NCBI GenBank assembly: GCA_022496205.1
Contig: WTXD01000382.1
Coordinates: 1-10,551, forward strand
DNA from: Gloeopeniophorella convolvens
Lineage: Eukaryota; Basidiomycota; Agaricomycetes; Russulales
Direction: 5' to 3'
DNA length: 10,551 bases
This document shows, in pieces, positions 1 through 8,377 of this stretch. A program made the translations under genes and the position numbers. The first letter of the stretch is position 1, and each line of letters starts with the position of its first letter. The notes beneath the pieces were generated by a model. The model saw only the letters and a list, made by a program, of their open reading frames with translations. It searched no databases and was not told the DNA's origin.

Positions 1-331
1 AGTCGCGGTTGTCACGAACTGCAGGGATAGCCAACAGTCCCGCGGGCTCAACGGGCGGGTCCTGCGCAACCTCCGGCATCTTACCCTTGCCTTGCGAACG
101 TGTCGTGCCCTCGTTCTCATCTGCGAGTTCATCCTTCTCCATATTGGCGTCTTCCTCTGGAGCCTTGCGTGGTGCCGACGGACTGGCAGGGATGGCTGGC
201 GTGTCTTGGGACGGGTGGTCCCCACCGATGGCATCTTTGACAGCCATTACTGAAGCACGTGCTGAGACAGTCTTGTCGGCTGCAGGCGTAGCAGCGGCGG
301 GCGTGTTGCTGCAGGCAGGCAAGGTGGACAT
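1..331 (-). CDS. N-terminal part of an unrecognised disordered protein, cut by the left edge
   Basis: An open minus-strand frame starts at the ATG at 331-329 (context AAC before ATG) and stays open to base 1, about 110 codons. The protein begins MSTLPACSNTPAAATPAA. It is rich in Ala, Pro, Asp and Glu, with an acidic stretch (EEDANMEKDELADENEG) near residues 66-82 followed by a Gln/Lys/Gly patch. No domain, signal peptide or membrane segment is visible; it looks intrinsically disordered. The DNA just upstream of the ATG on the minus strand is C/T-rich, as in many fungal 5' leaders. I prefer this frame over two overlapping frames because of its amino-acid composition and start context. Its low-complexity N terminus would suit a Gag-like protein of a retroelement, but nothing in the window proves that. 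Function unknown; the C-terminal part lies outside the window. Confidence 0.5.
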   Translation of the reverse strand, partial: MSTLPACSNTPAAATPAADKTVSARASVMAVKDAIGGDHPSQDTPAIPASPSAPRKAPEEDANMEKDELADENEGTTRSQGKGKMPEVAQDPPVEPAGLLAIPAVRDNRD

Positions 332-1442
332 GTTGACTAGACGAAGCAAGAAAATCGTGAAGAGTGAAGCTAGAGCAGGAGGGGGCAGCGGCGAACTCGA
401 TGTGAAAACGACGACAAGAGGTCAAGACGCCGCATGCCACGATCATATCAATACGCGCACATGTGCCACTTCATTGCTAACAGCGATCGCTCCACCGCGT
501 GTTAAGTCGAGTCATAGATTATCAAGACGTCTATCAGCGGATCAGCGTGATCGCCTCGTTTCCGCCTCGCGCTTCGGTTCATGGACGGAAGACACTAACT
601 GAGGACAGTTAGAATATCAGTGGGGAGGAGGATGATACACTGCTCAGGCGCATAGGGCGTATATCGGTATAATTTACGCATTTCAGCCACTCTACGCAAG
701 TCACCGGCACGACACAGAACTCACACTTCGCAGTCCGGACCACATCGGCTCACAAGTAGCATTGGCGGTCGCGTTCACTCGCTGTGTGGACTCTCCAAAT
801 CGTTCGGCCAGTCGGGCTTCGGCGCAACTCACTCTGCGCGGCACACAACGTCCTCCTGCTCTCCCCCCTCACTTCTATATCTTCCAAATCCTCGACTCAC
901 GATCTCTCCGACATGTATCGTCCCCCTTCGCGTTAGTTCCGATCCCTGCGTAGTGCGGAACATGACACTTGGGTCTGCAGCACCCTGGCACCCTCGATCC
1001 CTTCATCTTCCCTGTGCTGAGGTCGATCCTCGTATTCGGGACACTTGGCCAGTTTGATCCTACCTTATCCTATTCATTACCATTCTCTCCCTGCAGTTAC
1101 CATTGAATTTACCCTGACTCCAGTCTTCCACCCTAGTTCCAGAGTTGCGGCGCACTTACATGTGTTGCAACTTACTTGTGGGTATTTAAGCTATAGTCTA
1201 TCTTGTACTTCCACCAGTGAATCGCACTCCCATCGCTCGCATCTCAACTTCCGTCACTTCCACCTGGACTAGCCGTTGTCCTACTCTGTTGAGCCCTGTC
1301 AACCCTCGCAACCGTATTCGCAACTCCATGCAAAGTCAGCGCAACTCTCCGACACCTGGTCGGTTCCATCACGTTCAAGCCTCCGTTCCGCCGGGCTGCT
1401 CCAGAAGTCATGCGACTTCAAGCTCTTTCTGCTCCCTTTGGC
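332..1442. other. Non-coding stretch, pyrimidine-rich on the plus strand
   Basis: No convincing gene. From about 820 to 1440 the plus strand is strongly C/T-rich with scattered ATGs opening only short frames (63-136 codons) of low-complexity Ser/Pro/Thr/His/Arg composition. There is a TATTTAAG-like element near 1180. The left part holds the upstream region of the minus-strand gene at 1-331. The stretch could be promoter DNA or a worn LTR, but I found no matching termini. Confidence 0.4.
595..612. repeat. Perfect short inverted repeat
   Basis: CTAACTG at 595-601 pairs with CAGTTAG at 606-612 around the 4-nt loop AGGA. It lies in the upstream region of the left-edge gene. No function is assigned. 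Confidence 0.6.
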
Positions 1443-1597
1443 CTTGCAAAGTTGCATCTTTTCGTCACCCTTCTCACGCTCCGGTCCGGTTTTGCTTCCG
1501 GTCCGGTGTCTCCCTCATCCAAGCTCCTGGTACGGCTTCAGACCCCGCCTGTACCAGAAGTTTGGATTGTGTCCTGTGGCTCAGAACTGTGAACAAC
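1443..1597 (+). repeat. Left terminal inverted repeat arm of MULE copy 1
   Basis: Two anchor blocks match the reverse complement of the right arm. The first is a 15-base identity, GTCACCCTTCTCACG, at 1464-1478 against 4556-4570. The second is GTGTCCTG at 1569-1576 against 4481-4488, followed in both arms by a GGCT-rich stretch and a degenerate ACTGT..CA..TGT block. Block order is the same in both arms but spacing differs, so small indels have accumulated. A GGTCCGG motif between the anchors occurs in both arms, twice in this one. Confidence 0.7.
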
Positions 1598-1665
1598 TGT
1601 GAACACTTTTTTTTTGGTATTAAGTAACTGTATTTAGCACACAATTAAAGATGACTTAAAACACT

Positions 1666-1671
1666 TTTATT
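1666..1671 (-). terminator. Poly(A) signal of MULE copy 1
   Basis: AATAAA on the minus strand, 11 nt past the transposase stop at 1682-1684. Copy 2 has AATAAA followed by the same AGTGTTTTA-type context at 7199-7204, so the signal is conserved between the two elements. Confidence 0.6.
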
Positions 1672-1681
1672 GGACTATCTA

Positions 1682-4314
1682 CTAAGTACTGGGGGGGAGG
1701 AAAGCAGAGGGAGGGTAGGAGTACATCCAGCTGGTGGCTGGGTAGGCAATCTGGGACCGGGGAGCCGCCACAACAGGCTGGGTAGCTGGGAATTGTGAGC
1801 GGGGGAGGGAAGTGCGATAAGGGAGCGATGCTGCGAGGCTCGGCAGCGGTGCCAAGGCGGCATTGGCGGCGGCATGAGCGCGAGTTGTCGTGTTGGCAGC
1901 GGCTGATCTTGCATCGTCCTTGGCCCGGTTGCCCGATTTCTCGCCGCTGCCGTACGGGTCGCTCTGCTCGTCAGTGCCACGCCGCGCACGCTTGCGATTA
2001 ATTTCGCCTATGTGATCAGCTACTGGGACCGATGCACCGGGGGCGGCCTTGCGTTTTCAGCCAGTGCGCTGTGCACCCATCCGTGGGGCGGTCTCGGTCC
2101 AGCTGTGTTGGTTGGGAGCGATCTGCTCCTTATCGGGAAGAGTGGGGCCGCCGCCTGCTCGGAGGGATGCCACGACAGTGGCGAAATGGTTCCGAACCCC
2201 CCGAACAGACTGGACCGACAAGGGAGATGAACTACCCGCCAGCGCTACCCATACCCCGTCCGAAAGGGATGTAATTTCACTTGCCAGAGCAACTAGTTCG
2301 GTGTTGCTGTCGCTTTGCGACTCCACGCTTGGCGCTTCTGGTGATTTCTCCTTTTCGGGCGACGGCGTCTTGAGCGCATTGCTGAACCGTTTGCGGAATT
2401 CCTCCCTCCCTTCGACATAGTAGCTGACTGAGGCGACATGCTTGCACAGCTGAACTCTAGGCCAGTCCAAGCAATCACAGTGGGACTTCTCCAGGTTAAC
2501 CAGATACATCTTGGATGTATCAGAGGCCGACCTGACGTAAAAGCGCCCGTGATTGAGTTTGACGAGCGCATCTTCTTTAATCTCCAGCGCACGTTTTAGG
2601 ATGTCGTCACGTCGGCGGTCCGCGAGATTCGGCCCCTCAAAACCGAGCAACTGGCGTTCGTGCCGGTTTTGGTAGCTTGGCAGCATGTCCTTCACCAGCG
2701 TGTGCACGAGATAATCGAGGCGGCAATTGCGCTTCCCCTCAAGCCAAGTCCCCTTCAGCACATGATGATAGCTAGATCGCTGGTCAGATATCCCTTCGCA
2801 CTACAGATCGTATAGTAGATAAGGTAGCTTACAATTCAATCAACATGTTTGTATCGCTCTCTTCAAAGATCGTCCTATGCTGCCTTGAGATCGCGGACCA
2901 CATCTGCACATCTGGCATCCATTTGTCGCTCAGATAAGATACCACGCTCGCGGGAACACTCGGATCAGTCTGAATTTGGGCCCAGACTTCATAAAACTTG
3001 ATGGGATCCGAGATTCTCACCCACTGCTTGATGAGCTCTCAAAGTGCCGGGAACTCGGTTGTATTGAAATGGGTACGCATGGCACGGAGCACATGCCACC
3101 AGCAGTACAGTATCCAAGATCTCAGATACACCCCTTTGATTGCATTAATCTGCGCTTGATCGCAATCAGACATAATGATCGACGGGTAAACAGCGGGGCT
3201 CCTTTGCCCGATCGTATTGAGGAAGCACTGAATAGTTGTCTGGGTGCCACTGGACAACAGCAGCTAGGCCACATGTACACCTGCCAAACGGAAATAAAGC
3301 ACGCGGATACAAAATTAACAGTGGCACATACCGTGGCCCCAATGGTCCCGCACCAGAAGGGTAAACAGTTGGAGCCCAGTGTATTGAGTGGTGTTGTGAG
3401 TTGCGTCGATCGCCAGGAACGCATTGCTGAGCCGCCGGAACGCGTTTATTTGCCATTTGGTCTGTATACACAGAAAGAAGGTATCTGGGGCAAGATCTGA
3501 GCCCTCAGGAGGGGGATCTTGCTTATCTTTGTAGATCACTATGTTCCCCTCATCTCTGAGGTTACTGACCCATGTCCTGGTCGAGATTGCATCATTATCG
3601 TCCAGGCGGATCTCTTCGCTATTGACGATCGCCTTCAGTCTGTTGATGTTGCGCATAGTGATATGGTAATCTCTATTCTTAGCGGTGTACTGAGATTGGA
3701 CGCACTTCCGCTGTTAATTTGTCGTCAGTAATGGAATAGAAGCTGGAAATGAGCGGATGACGTACGATCTGCTTGGGATCCACCCGCATTCGGACGAGGT
3801 CGAGAACCAGAGCCCGCATTTCGTCTGACAGGCGGGTAAATCGGAGATTCTCGTCTTCAATGTTGTGGTTGTGCTCGGTATCATAGCGCCCCAACACAGT
3901 GGGGACGTGCCAATACAGCTTGATCGTAATCTTGCATCGGCAATCCGCCCACTTCTTTGGGATCTTTCGCTGGGCATCGTTCTTGGGTTTGTATGGGTCT
4001 GGCCCCTTGGTCTGGCCCCGTGCGCAACTATACACGTGCCGCTCCCGCCAGATCGGCCCATCCGAATGCGTGGTATGATGGGAAATGGACTCGATTGCAT
4101 GGTCCATCTCCTGGGCCTTGAACCAAGCCTGGAAGTTGGCCAAGTCCTCCCATTCGTGCGTGAATCCCTTCTTCTGCCTGTCATGACTAATGCTTCTGAC
4201 GTGTTTTGACGTCGCCAGATTGTTGTGCTCTCTGGCTTCATTTCCGCGCGATTGGCGTTGTGATTGATTGGTCCAGAAGTTGTCGGGAGCGTCAGGAATG
4301 ATGAAGGTCGACAT
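1682..4314 (-). pseudogene. MULE transposase, copy 1 (three exons, broken)
   Basis: Catalyses cut-and-paste transposition in intact relatives. ATG at 4314. Exon 1 is 4314-3332, intron 3331-3281 (51 nt, GTATGT..GGCAG), exon 2 is 3280-2833, intron 2832-2772 (61 nt, GTAAGC..TCTAG), exon 3 is 2771-1682; about 840 codons. Domains in order: a WRKY/GCM1-like zinc finger (C97, C125, H148, H150); the DDE domain with IDATHNT (Asp codon 3407-3405) and MSDCDQAQINAI (Asp codon 3167-3165); a SWIM finger CDCLDWPRVQLCKH (2479-2438); basic patches (KRK, NRKRARRG) and a Pro-rich tail ending in YPPSAF. The third catalytic Glu is not assigned. Breaks: a frameshift near 3700-3710, TAG at 3264-3266, TGA at 3039-3041, TGA at 2057-2059. 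Copy 2 has TGG at the site of the first stop, so that is Trp to stop. The second stop also fits a lost Trp; the third is ambiguous. Everything downstream of each break still reads as recognisable protein, so inactivation looks recent. Confidence 0.88.
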
Positions 4315-4457
4315 TCTGAGGTACGGGGAGCGGGGGTAGTGAGGAAGGAGTGGGGAGCACTTGGGACGCACTGTCCCTCCCTCCCCTGTCCTCCCCGACA
4401 CACAGACACACCAGGACACACTTCCAAATTGGGAAAACGCACCTTTTATTACTAACA

Positions 4458-4600
4458 AGTGATTACAGTACTGTGAAGCCCAGGACACACAGGTGTCTTG
4501 GACTTTTGAGTCCGACTCCCCGGGTCCGGGCGTCCGGACCGCTTGCTTCCGTACCCGTGAGAAGGGTGACAAAAGGCAAAAACTGCCTTGCAACTGACCA
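4458..4600 (-). repeat. Right terminal inverted repeat arm of MULE copy 1
   Basis: Reverse-complement partner of the arm at 1443-1597, with the 15-base identical core at 4556-4570 and the second anchor at 4481-4488. The open frame that seems to extend the transposase upstream to 4593 runs through this arm and is not considered coding. Between the arm and the transposase ATG at 4314 lies a CA/CACA-rich leader of about 140 nt. Confidence 0.7.
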
Positions 4601-5050
4601 AGTCACTTGCGCTTTACACACATTCCCCGGACTTTAGATATCACCGCCCATTGAGATTATTATATCTTGACAAGATATCTACAGAATGAAGCAGATTATT
4701 GAAAATTAAGAGATCTGCCTCAACCCAAACAACACAATATCAACCAGAACATGGGTTAGCAATCTTAGAGATAAGGGGCACAATGTGATCTATAAAGATA
4801 AGCAAGATCTTCCTTAGGATGGCTCAGATCTTACATCAGATACCTTTGTGCTATGTCTGCAGACCTAATAGCAGATGGACACTTTTTAGTGGCTCGGCAA
4901 TGCATTCCTAGTGATTAATGCCACTTATAACAGCACTCAATACATTGGTATGCAGTTATTCACACTTCTAGTGCAAGATTACTAGGGTCATGGTATGTTT
5001 AACACTTCATCTAACAAGCACACATTTGATTTCTACCTGCTAGACATACT

Positions 5051-5055
5051 AGTAG
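5051..5055. repeat. Target-site duplication, left copy (AGTAG)
   Basis: AGTAG directly before the TG of the LTR; matches the copy at 5599-5603. Confidence 0.85.
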
Positions 5056-5598
5056 TGTCACGGCCTGAGCCGGCGCAAGCGGAGCTGGCGAGGGCTGAGA
5101 CGAGTGAGGTTCGATAAGTCGGTCTTGATGTGAGCCGGTCCTCGAAGGTGCACGTGAGTGTGCACGAGATCCTGGATAAGACGTGATGTCTGAAGCTTGG
5201 AGGCAATCGGCCTCCGGTACGTCAAGTTCAAAGCTGAAGACCTCGCGATACTTGGGCGAACAAGTCCCTCACGCGGATTCCCTGATAACCTCGTCGATTG
5301 ACAAAGGAGAACAGGATTAAGGCCTTAGAGTACAACTGCTACGCCTTAAGTATTACAAGGAGAACGGTTTACATAACATCCTAGTATCGAGTCATACTGA
5401 GTCAGAGCGGACTCAAGGTGGGTCTCCTAGGAAGAAGTACAGTAGAGGTCCAATGGCATAAGGGGCGCGTCAAGAAGAGTGGGGGAATCGTATGACGAAT
5501 GAAAGATAAGCATCCCCGAGTCATAGAGTCGAACCGGAACTTGTATCGTACAGTCACGATAAGGAAGAAAAAGAAAATGTATAGTACAGTTCGTGACA
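5056..5598. mobile_element. Solo LTR of a retrotransposon, inserted in MULE copy 2
   Basis: A 543-bp block with ends TGTCACG..CGTGACA (7-bp terminal inversion, TG..CA) and identical AGTAG on both sides. It splits MULE copy 2 exactly: the transposase exon resumes after the block in the same frame (GTA GCT TGG), aligned with copy 1. The block is rich in CpG and has no long frame, whereas the surrounding relic is CpG-poor. TG..CA ends plus a 5-bp duplication fit Ty3/gypsy or Ty1/copia LTRs. No internal coding region is present, so it is a recombination remnant. A non-autonomous DNA element with 5-bp duplication is less likely. Orientation is not determined. Confidence 0.85.
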
Positions 5599-5603
5599 AG
5601 TAG
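5599..5603. repeat. Target-site duplication, right copy (AGTAG)
   Basis: AGTAG directly after the CA of the LTR. With one copy and the LTR removed, the MULE exon reads continuously. Confidence 0.85.
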
Positions 5604-7198
5604 CTTGGTTGCTATTATCTGGTGGCACCTAGATAACCATTCAGTGGTTCCTAAATACAGTAAAGCAATAGAGCCCATAAATCTACCTGTCAATCGTAAT
5701 GATGGACTACAATAAGCACAAATTAATGCCATCAGAGCAGTATTTCTAAGAGCTCAGATCCTGTACTGCTGATGGCACATACTCCATGCCATGCACATAC
5801 ATTTCAATACAACTGAGTTTCTGACTCTTTAGAAGCTTGTCAAGGACTGGGTAAGAATCTCAGATCTCATCAAGTTCTATGAAGTCTGGACAATGATCTA
5901 GACTCAGCCAATGTTTCCTAAAGGTGTTATATCTTGTCTCAAAGATACATAGATCTTAGATATACAGATGTGGTCTGCAATCTCAAGGCAGCAGTGTACT
6001 ATCTTCGAAGAAAGTAATACAAATATGCTCATTGAGTTATAAGTAACACCATATATTACAAGATTCACCACACATAACACAATCTAATATGCAATCTAGC
6101 TATCATTATGTATTCAAGTCTACCTGGCTTAAGGGGAAGCGCAATTGCCACCTAGACCACCTTATCTACATGCTTGTCAAATGTATGTTGCCAAGTTACT
6201 ATAGCCGGTATAAGAGCTAGATCCTTGGCTTCAATGGTCCAAACCTTATGGAGACATGCTGCAATAAGATCCTGAAATGTGTGCTGGAAATTAATAAAGA
6301 AGCAATCACCAAATGTACAGACAGGTACTTCTTCATAAAAGCATATGTGGTGGATACAGTCAATTGCCAATGTAACTACTTGAGCTGGCCTAGGGTAGAG
6401 TTCTGCAAACATCTGGCTATAGTTGGCTACTATTTTAAGAGCTCACAGGCTTACAAGGAGCAAATTACAGACAAGTTTAAGAAGTCCCCTCCCAGAAAGG
6501 CTAAAGTGCCCAAAGTGCAAAGCATGGAAGTTAGAAGTGATAACAGCACCACAATAGCTACAATGGCAAGCAATATTACATCACTATCGCAGCAATTAGC
6601 ATCAGTAGATTTATCACTCTCTACATTTCAGTTGCTTAGGACTGCCCAAAACCAATAGTCTGCTATGCTTATATCTACTCAAGCATATGGTTAACCCACA
6701 CTCCTCACTGTTAAGCCAATTTCTCCAAATTAACACAGTTGGCCTGAGACCTCTGCAACCATGGGAGTTAAATGTGCTCCAAAGCAAAAGGCCACTATAG
6801 AAGATTTGGCCCCAGCAGCTGATCTCATTGGTGAGACCAATTAGAAATGGGCATGTAATACTGGCTCCCACAATGATCCCTGCCAGGAGGAGCTCAACAA
6901 CCCCTATGATGGCAGGGAGAAGTTAGGCACCTGAGCCAAAGATGATGCATGCTCCACTGCCATTAATGCTAAGGTCTGCGCTAACACCACTGCCCTTTTC
7001 AGCATGGCACTGCCTCCCAGCCTGGCTGCCTTGCTCTTATGCACACCCCCTTCCAGCTTGCAACTCCCTCCTGCACATCCTATTATGGCAATCCCCTAGA
7101 CTTAGGGCTATCTAGCAGCCCATTACATGTATGCTTACCCCCCCCCCCTCTGCATTCAGCTTCTCTAGCACCCAGTAGATAGCTCATTTCAATAGAAG

Positions 7199-7204
7199 AA
7201 TAAA
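7199..7204 (+). terminator. Poly(A) signal relic of MULE copy 2
   Basis: AATAAA followed by AGTGTTTTA, matching the copy 1 arrangement at 1666-1671 on the minus strand. It lies about 20 nt after the tail stop at 7176-7178. Confidence 0.5.
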
Positions 7205-7308
7205 AGTGTTTTATTTCACTGTACTCACTGTGACCAGAAGTATCTGAACACATTATACATATCACATTGTAGTCACATTGTTGATTTTTTTTCCTCTGTA
7301 TCACTATA

Positions 7309-8310
7309 GCTCAAGGACCAGTTAAGCTCACACCTTCCAAGAGGATTAAGATCCTCACCCTTCATAGATCAGACCACTCAGTTTGTAAAATCTCTGCCTT
7401 AACTGGCATTTCCAAGTCCACTTATCAAGACACTATCTGACATAATCATCAATTTCACACCTATCACTCTCTCTCCCAATCTGGCTGAGTAGGCTCACTT
7501 GCAATTGATGATTGTACTGGGTGGAGGGTCATCCAAACTTTATGCATACATCGCTTTAACACCTATTATACGGTTGCCAAGATGATAGAAGGCCTTCTAA
7601 GGCTCTGCTGGCTATCATTGCTAGATTGCTCGCTATAAACCCTACCTCATCAAGTCAACTGTTCAAAGGAGGTTAGCATGGGCCCAGGCTAATGCCAAGC
7701 ACGAATTCTATCGTCCGGACTAATGAGGTCTCTATTAAGACTGGAAAGCAGCCAGGGCATTAGTGAGTTACCCATCAAGCTGGCAAAGAATACCTAATAG
7801 AGAATATTGTTCTGACATCTGTTAGCAGAAGAAGATCAATTATACTTTAGGGCTGTATTGCTCATAGAAGGAAGGAACACCTGATTAGGCTACAGCTGGA
7901 TGATGAAGATAGTTACTTTGAAGCTCATAAAGGAAGGGGTGGGCTTAATGGGCAAAAATATGTCGATCAGGTACTCTGTGGGCCTCTCTCTAACTTCTGT
8001 AGGACCCTTTAGAAGGAGAGGAATACCCCTATGTTGATTGTTGAAAATGGTGCCCCTACCCACAGGAGCAAGATTTCAACTCTTGCAAAGAAGGAGTTAA
8101 ACATATAAACACTTACCCATCCTCCCAACTCTCCTAACCTCAATCCTATTAAGCCCTTGTGGCTCCTTCTCAAGAATCAGGTGGCAGATATACTAGGGTC
8201 TAGGCATTCTATTGAAGATTTATGGGCAGCTATTCAAACAATGTGGAAAGGGATACTAGATAACAAAGTGGCTAAAGTGACTTTGTTTGGGCTATGCAGA
8301 AGGCAAAGGG
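7309..8310 (+). pseudogene. Tc1/mariner transposase relic with mutated catalytic triad
   Basis: Near 7309-7435 the N-terminal helix-turn-helix is readable (SKRIKILTLHRSDHSV..ISALTGISKST), ending at a TGA. Next comes a stretch around 7640-7715 (KSTVQRRLAWAQANAKHEFY), then a frame slip. From about 7713 to 8310 a single frame carries the catalytic core with several stops. The three catalytic sites are TNE (Asn codon 7722-7724), VENGAPTHRSK (Asn 8046-8048) and SPNLNPIKPLW (Lys 8151-8153), where the family normally has TDE, VEDGAP and SPDLNPIEPLW. Exactly 34 residues separate the second and third sites, the DD34E spacing of Tc1. All three losses fit single G-to-A changes. A stop replaces the expected Trp before GCI (7845-7860). 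The open frame 8157-8405 is the 3' end of this relic. I did not find the terminal inverted repeats or the TA duplication. Confidence 0.85.
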
Positions 8311-8377
8311 TGTTGCTGGGGCTAGGGGCGCTGATAGGCGTCCCAGGGGTGTTAGGGACACGCTCTGGAAGGCCCTG

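Larger units (their letters stand above)
1443..4600 (-). mobile_element. Mutator-like (MULE) DNA transposon, copy 1, transposase on the minus strand
   Basis: A roughly 3.15-kb element: two divergent terminal inverted repeats (about 1443-1597 and 4458-4600) enclose one spliced transposase gene (4314-1682) with its poly(A) signal. Base composition is GC-rich and CpG-rich, in sharp contrast to the related copy 2 at its right. The outer ends are approximate because the two arms have diverged with indels, and I could not identify the 8-11 bp target duplication expected for MULEs. The gene is broken (see the pseudogene entry), so the element is not autonomous as read, although its termini might still be recognised by another transposase. 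Confidence 0.8.
4651..7178 (+). pseudogene. MULE transposase relic, copy 2
   Basis: Translates piecewise into a diverged homologue of the copy 1 transposase, with stops at many sites. The first catalytic motif reads VINATYNS instead of IDATHNT, so Asp is replaced by Asn. In the second motif one base is lost and nearby codons carry G-to-A changes. A Trp of the DHWGHG motif is TAG. The first intron is kept (4993-5043, 51 nt as in copy 1). The second (about 6039-6099) has lost its donor: the base matching the G of GTAAG is A. The longest surviving frame, 6248-6658 (136 codons), keeps the SWIM zinc finger with Cys-x-Cys (QCNYLSWPRVEFCKH). Past its stop, the basic/Pro tail can still be followed to YAYPPPP near 7131-7145, where an 11-base C run (7138-7148) shifts the frame. 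Certainly inactive. Confidence 0.85.
4651..7290 (+). mobile_element. MULE copy 2, degraded and 5'-truncated, plus strand
   Basis: Related to copy 1 along its length from codon ~213 of the transposase to the poly(A) signal, but on the opposite strand. Homology begins abruptly at about 4651, close to the right TIR of copy 1, so the N-terminal zinc finger and 5' TIR are missing. AT-rich and almost CpG-free: I count six CpG in about 1,470 nt of 4651-6660 outside the LTR. Interrupted by the solo LTR at 5056-5598. The right end is uncertain; a weak resemblance to the copy 1 TIR may exist near 7210-7240. Confidence 0.82.

Noticed and set aside
10..21. TGTCACGAACTG matches the reverse complement of the right LTR end (5587-5598)
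   Set aside because: Only 12 bases match, inside a coding frame, and similarity stops at once on both sides; chance is the simplest reading.
9..602. Plus-strand open frame of 197 codons
   Set aside because: It overlaps the better minus-strand frame starting at 331, has Ser/Ala/Gly-biased composition typical of a shadow frame, and shows no motif.
1217..1627. Plus-strand frames of 136 and 108 codons
   Set aside because: They run through the left TIR of MULE copy 1 and have low-complexity Ser/Pro/Arg composition; no conserved motif.
2057..3266. Programmed stop readthrough in the MULE transposase
   Set aside because: Stops are of two types (TAG, TGA), the first aligns with TGG in copy 2, and a frameshift is also present; ordinary decay explains them better.
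2976..3500. Plus-strand frame of 174 codons opposite the MULE transposase
   Set aside because: The minus strand in this interval encodes the recognisable DDE domain, so this is a shadow.
3679..3711. A 33-nt intron (GTGCGT..AATAG) instead of a frameshift
   Set aside because: It is very short for an intron and joins the exons out of phase, whereas a one-base shift restores a plausible continuous protein.
4315..4593. Upstream extension of the transposase frame
   Set aside because: This segment lies largely in the right TIR and a CA-rich leader. Domain-like sequence starts with the ATG at 4314.
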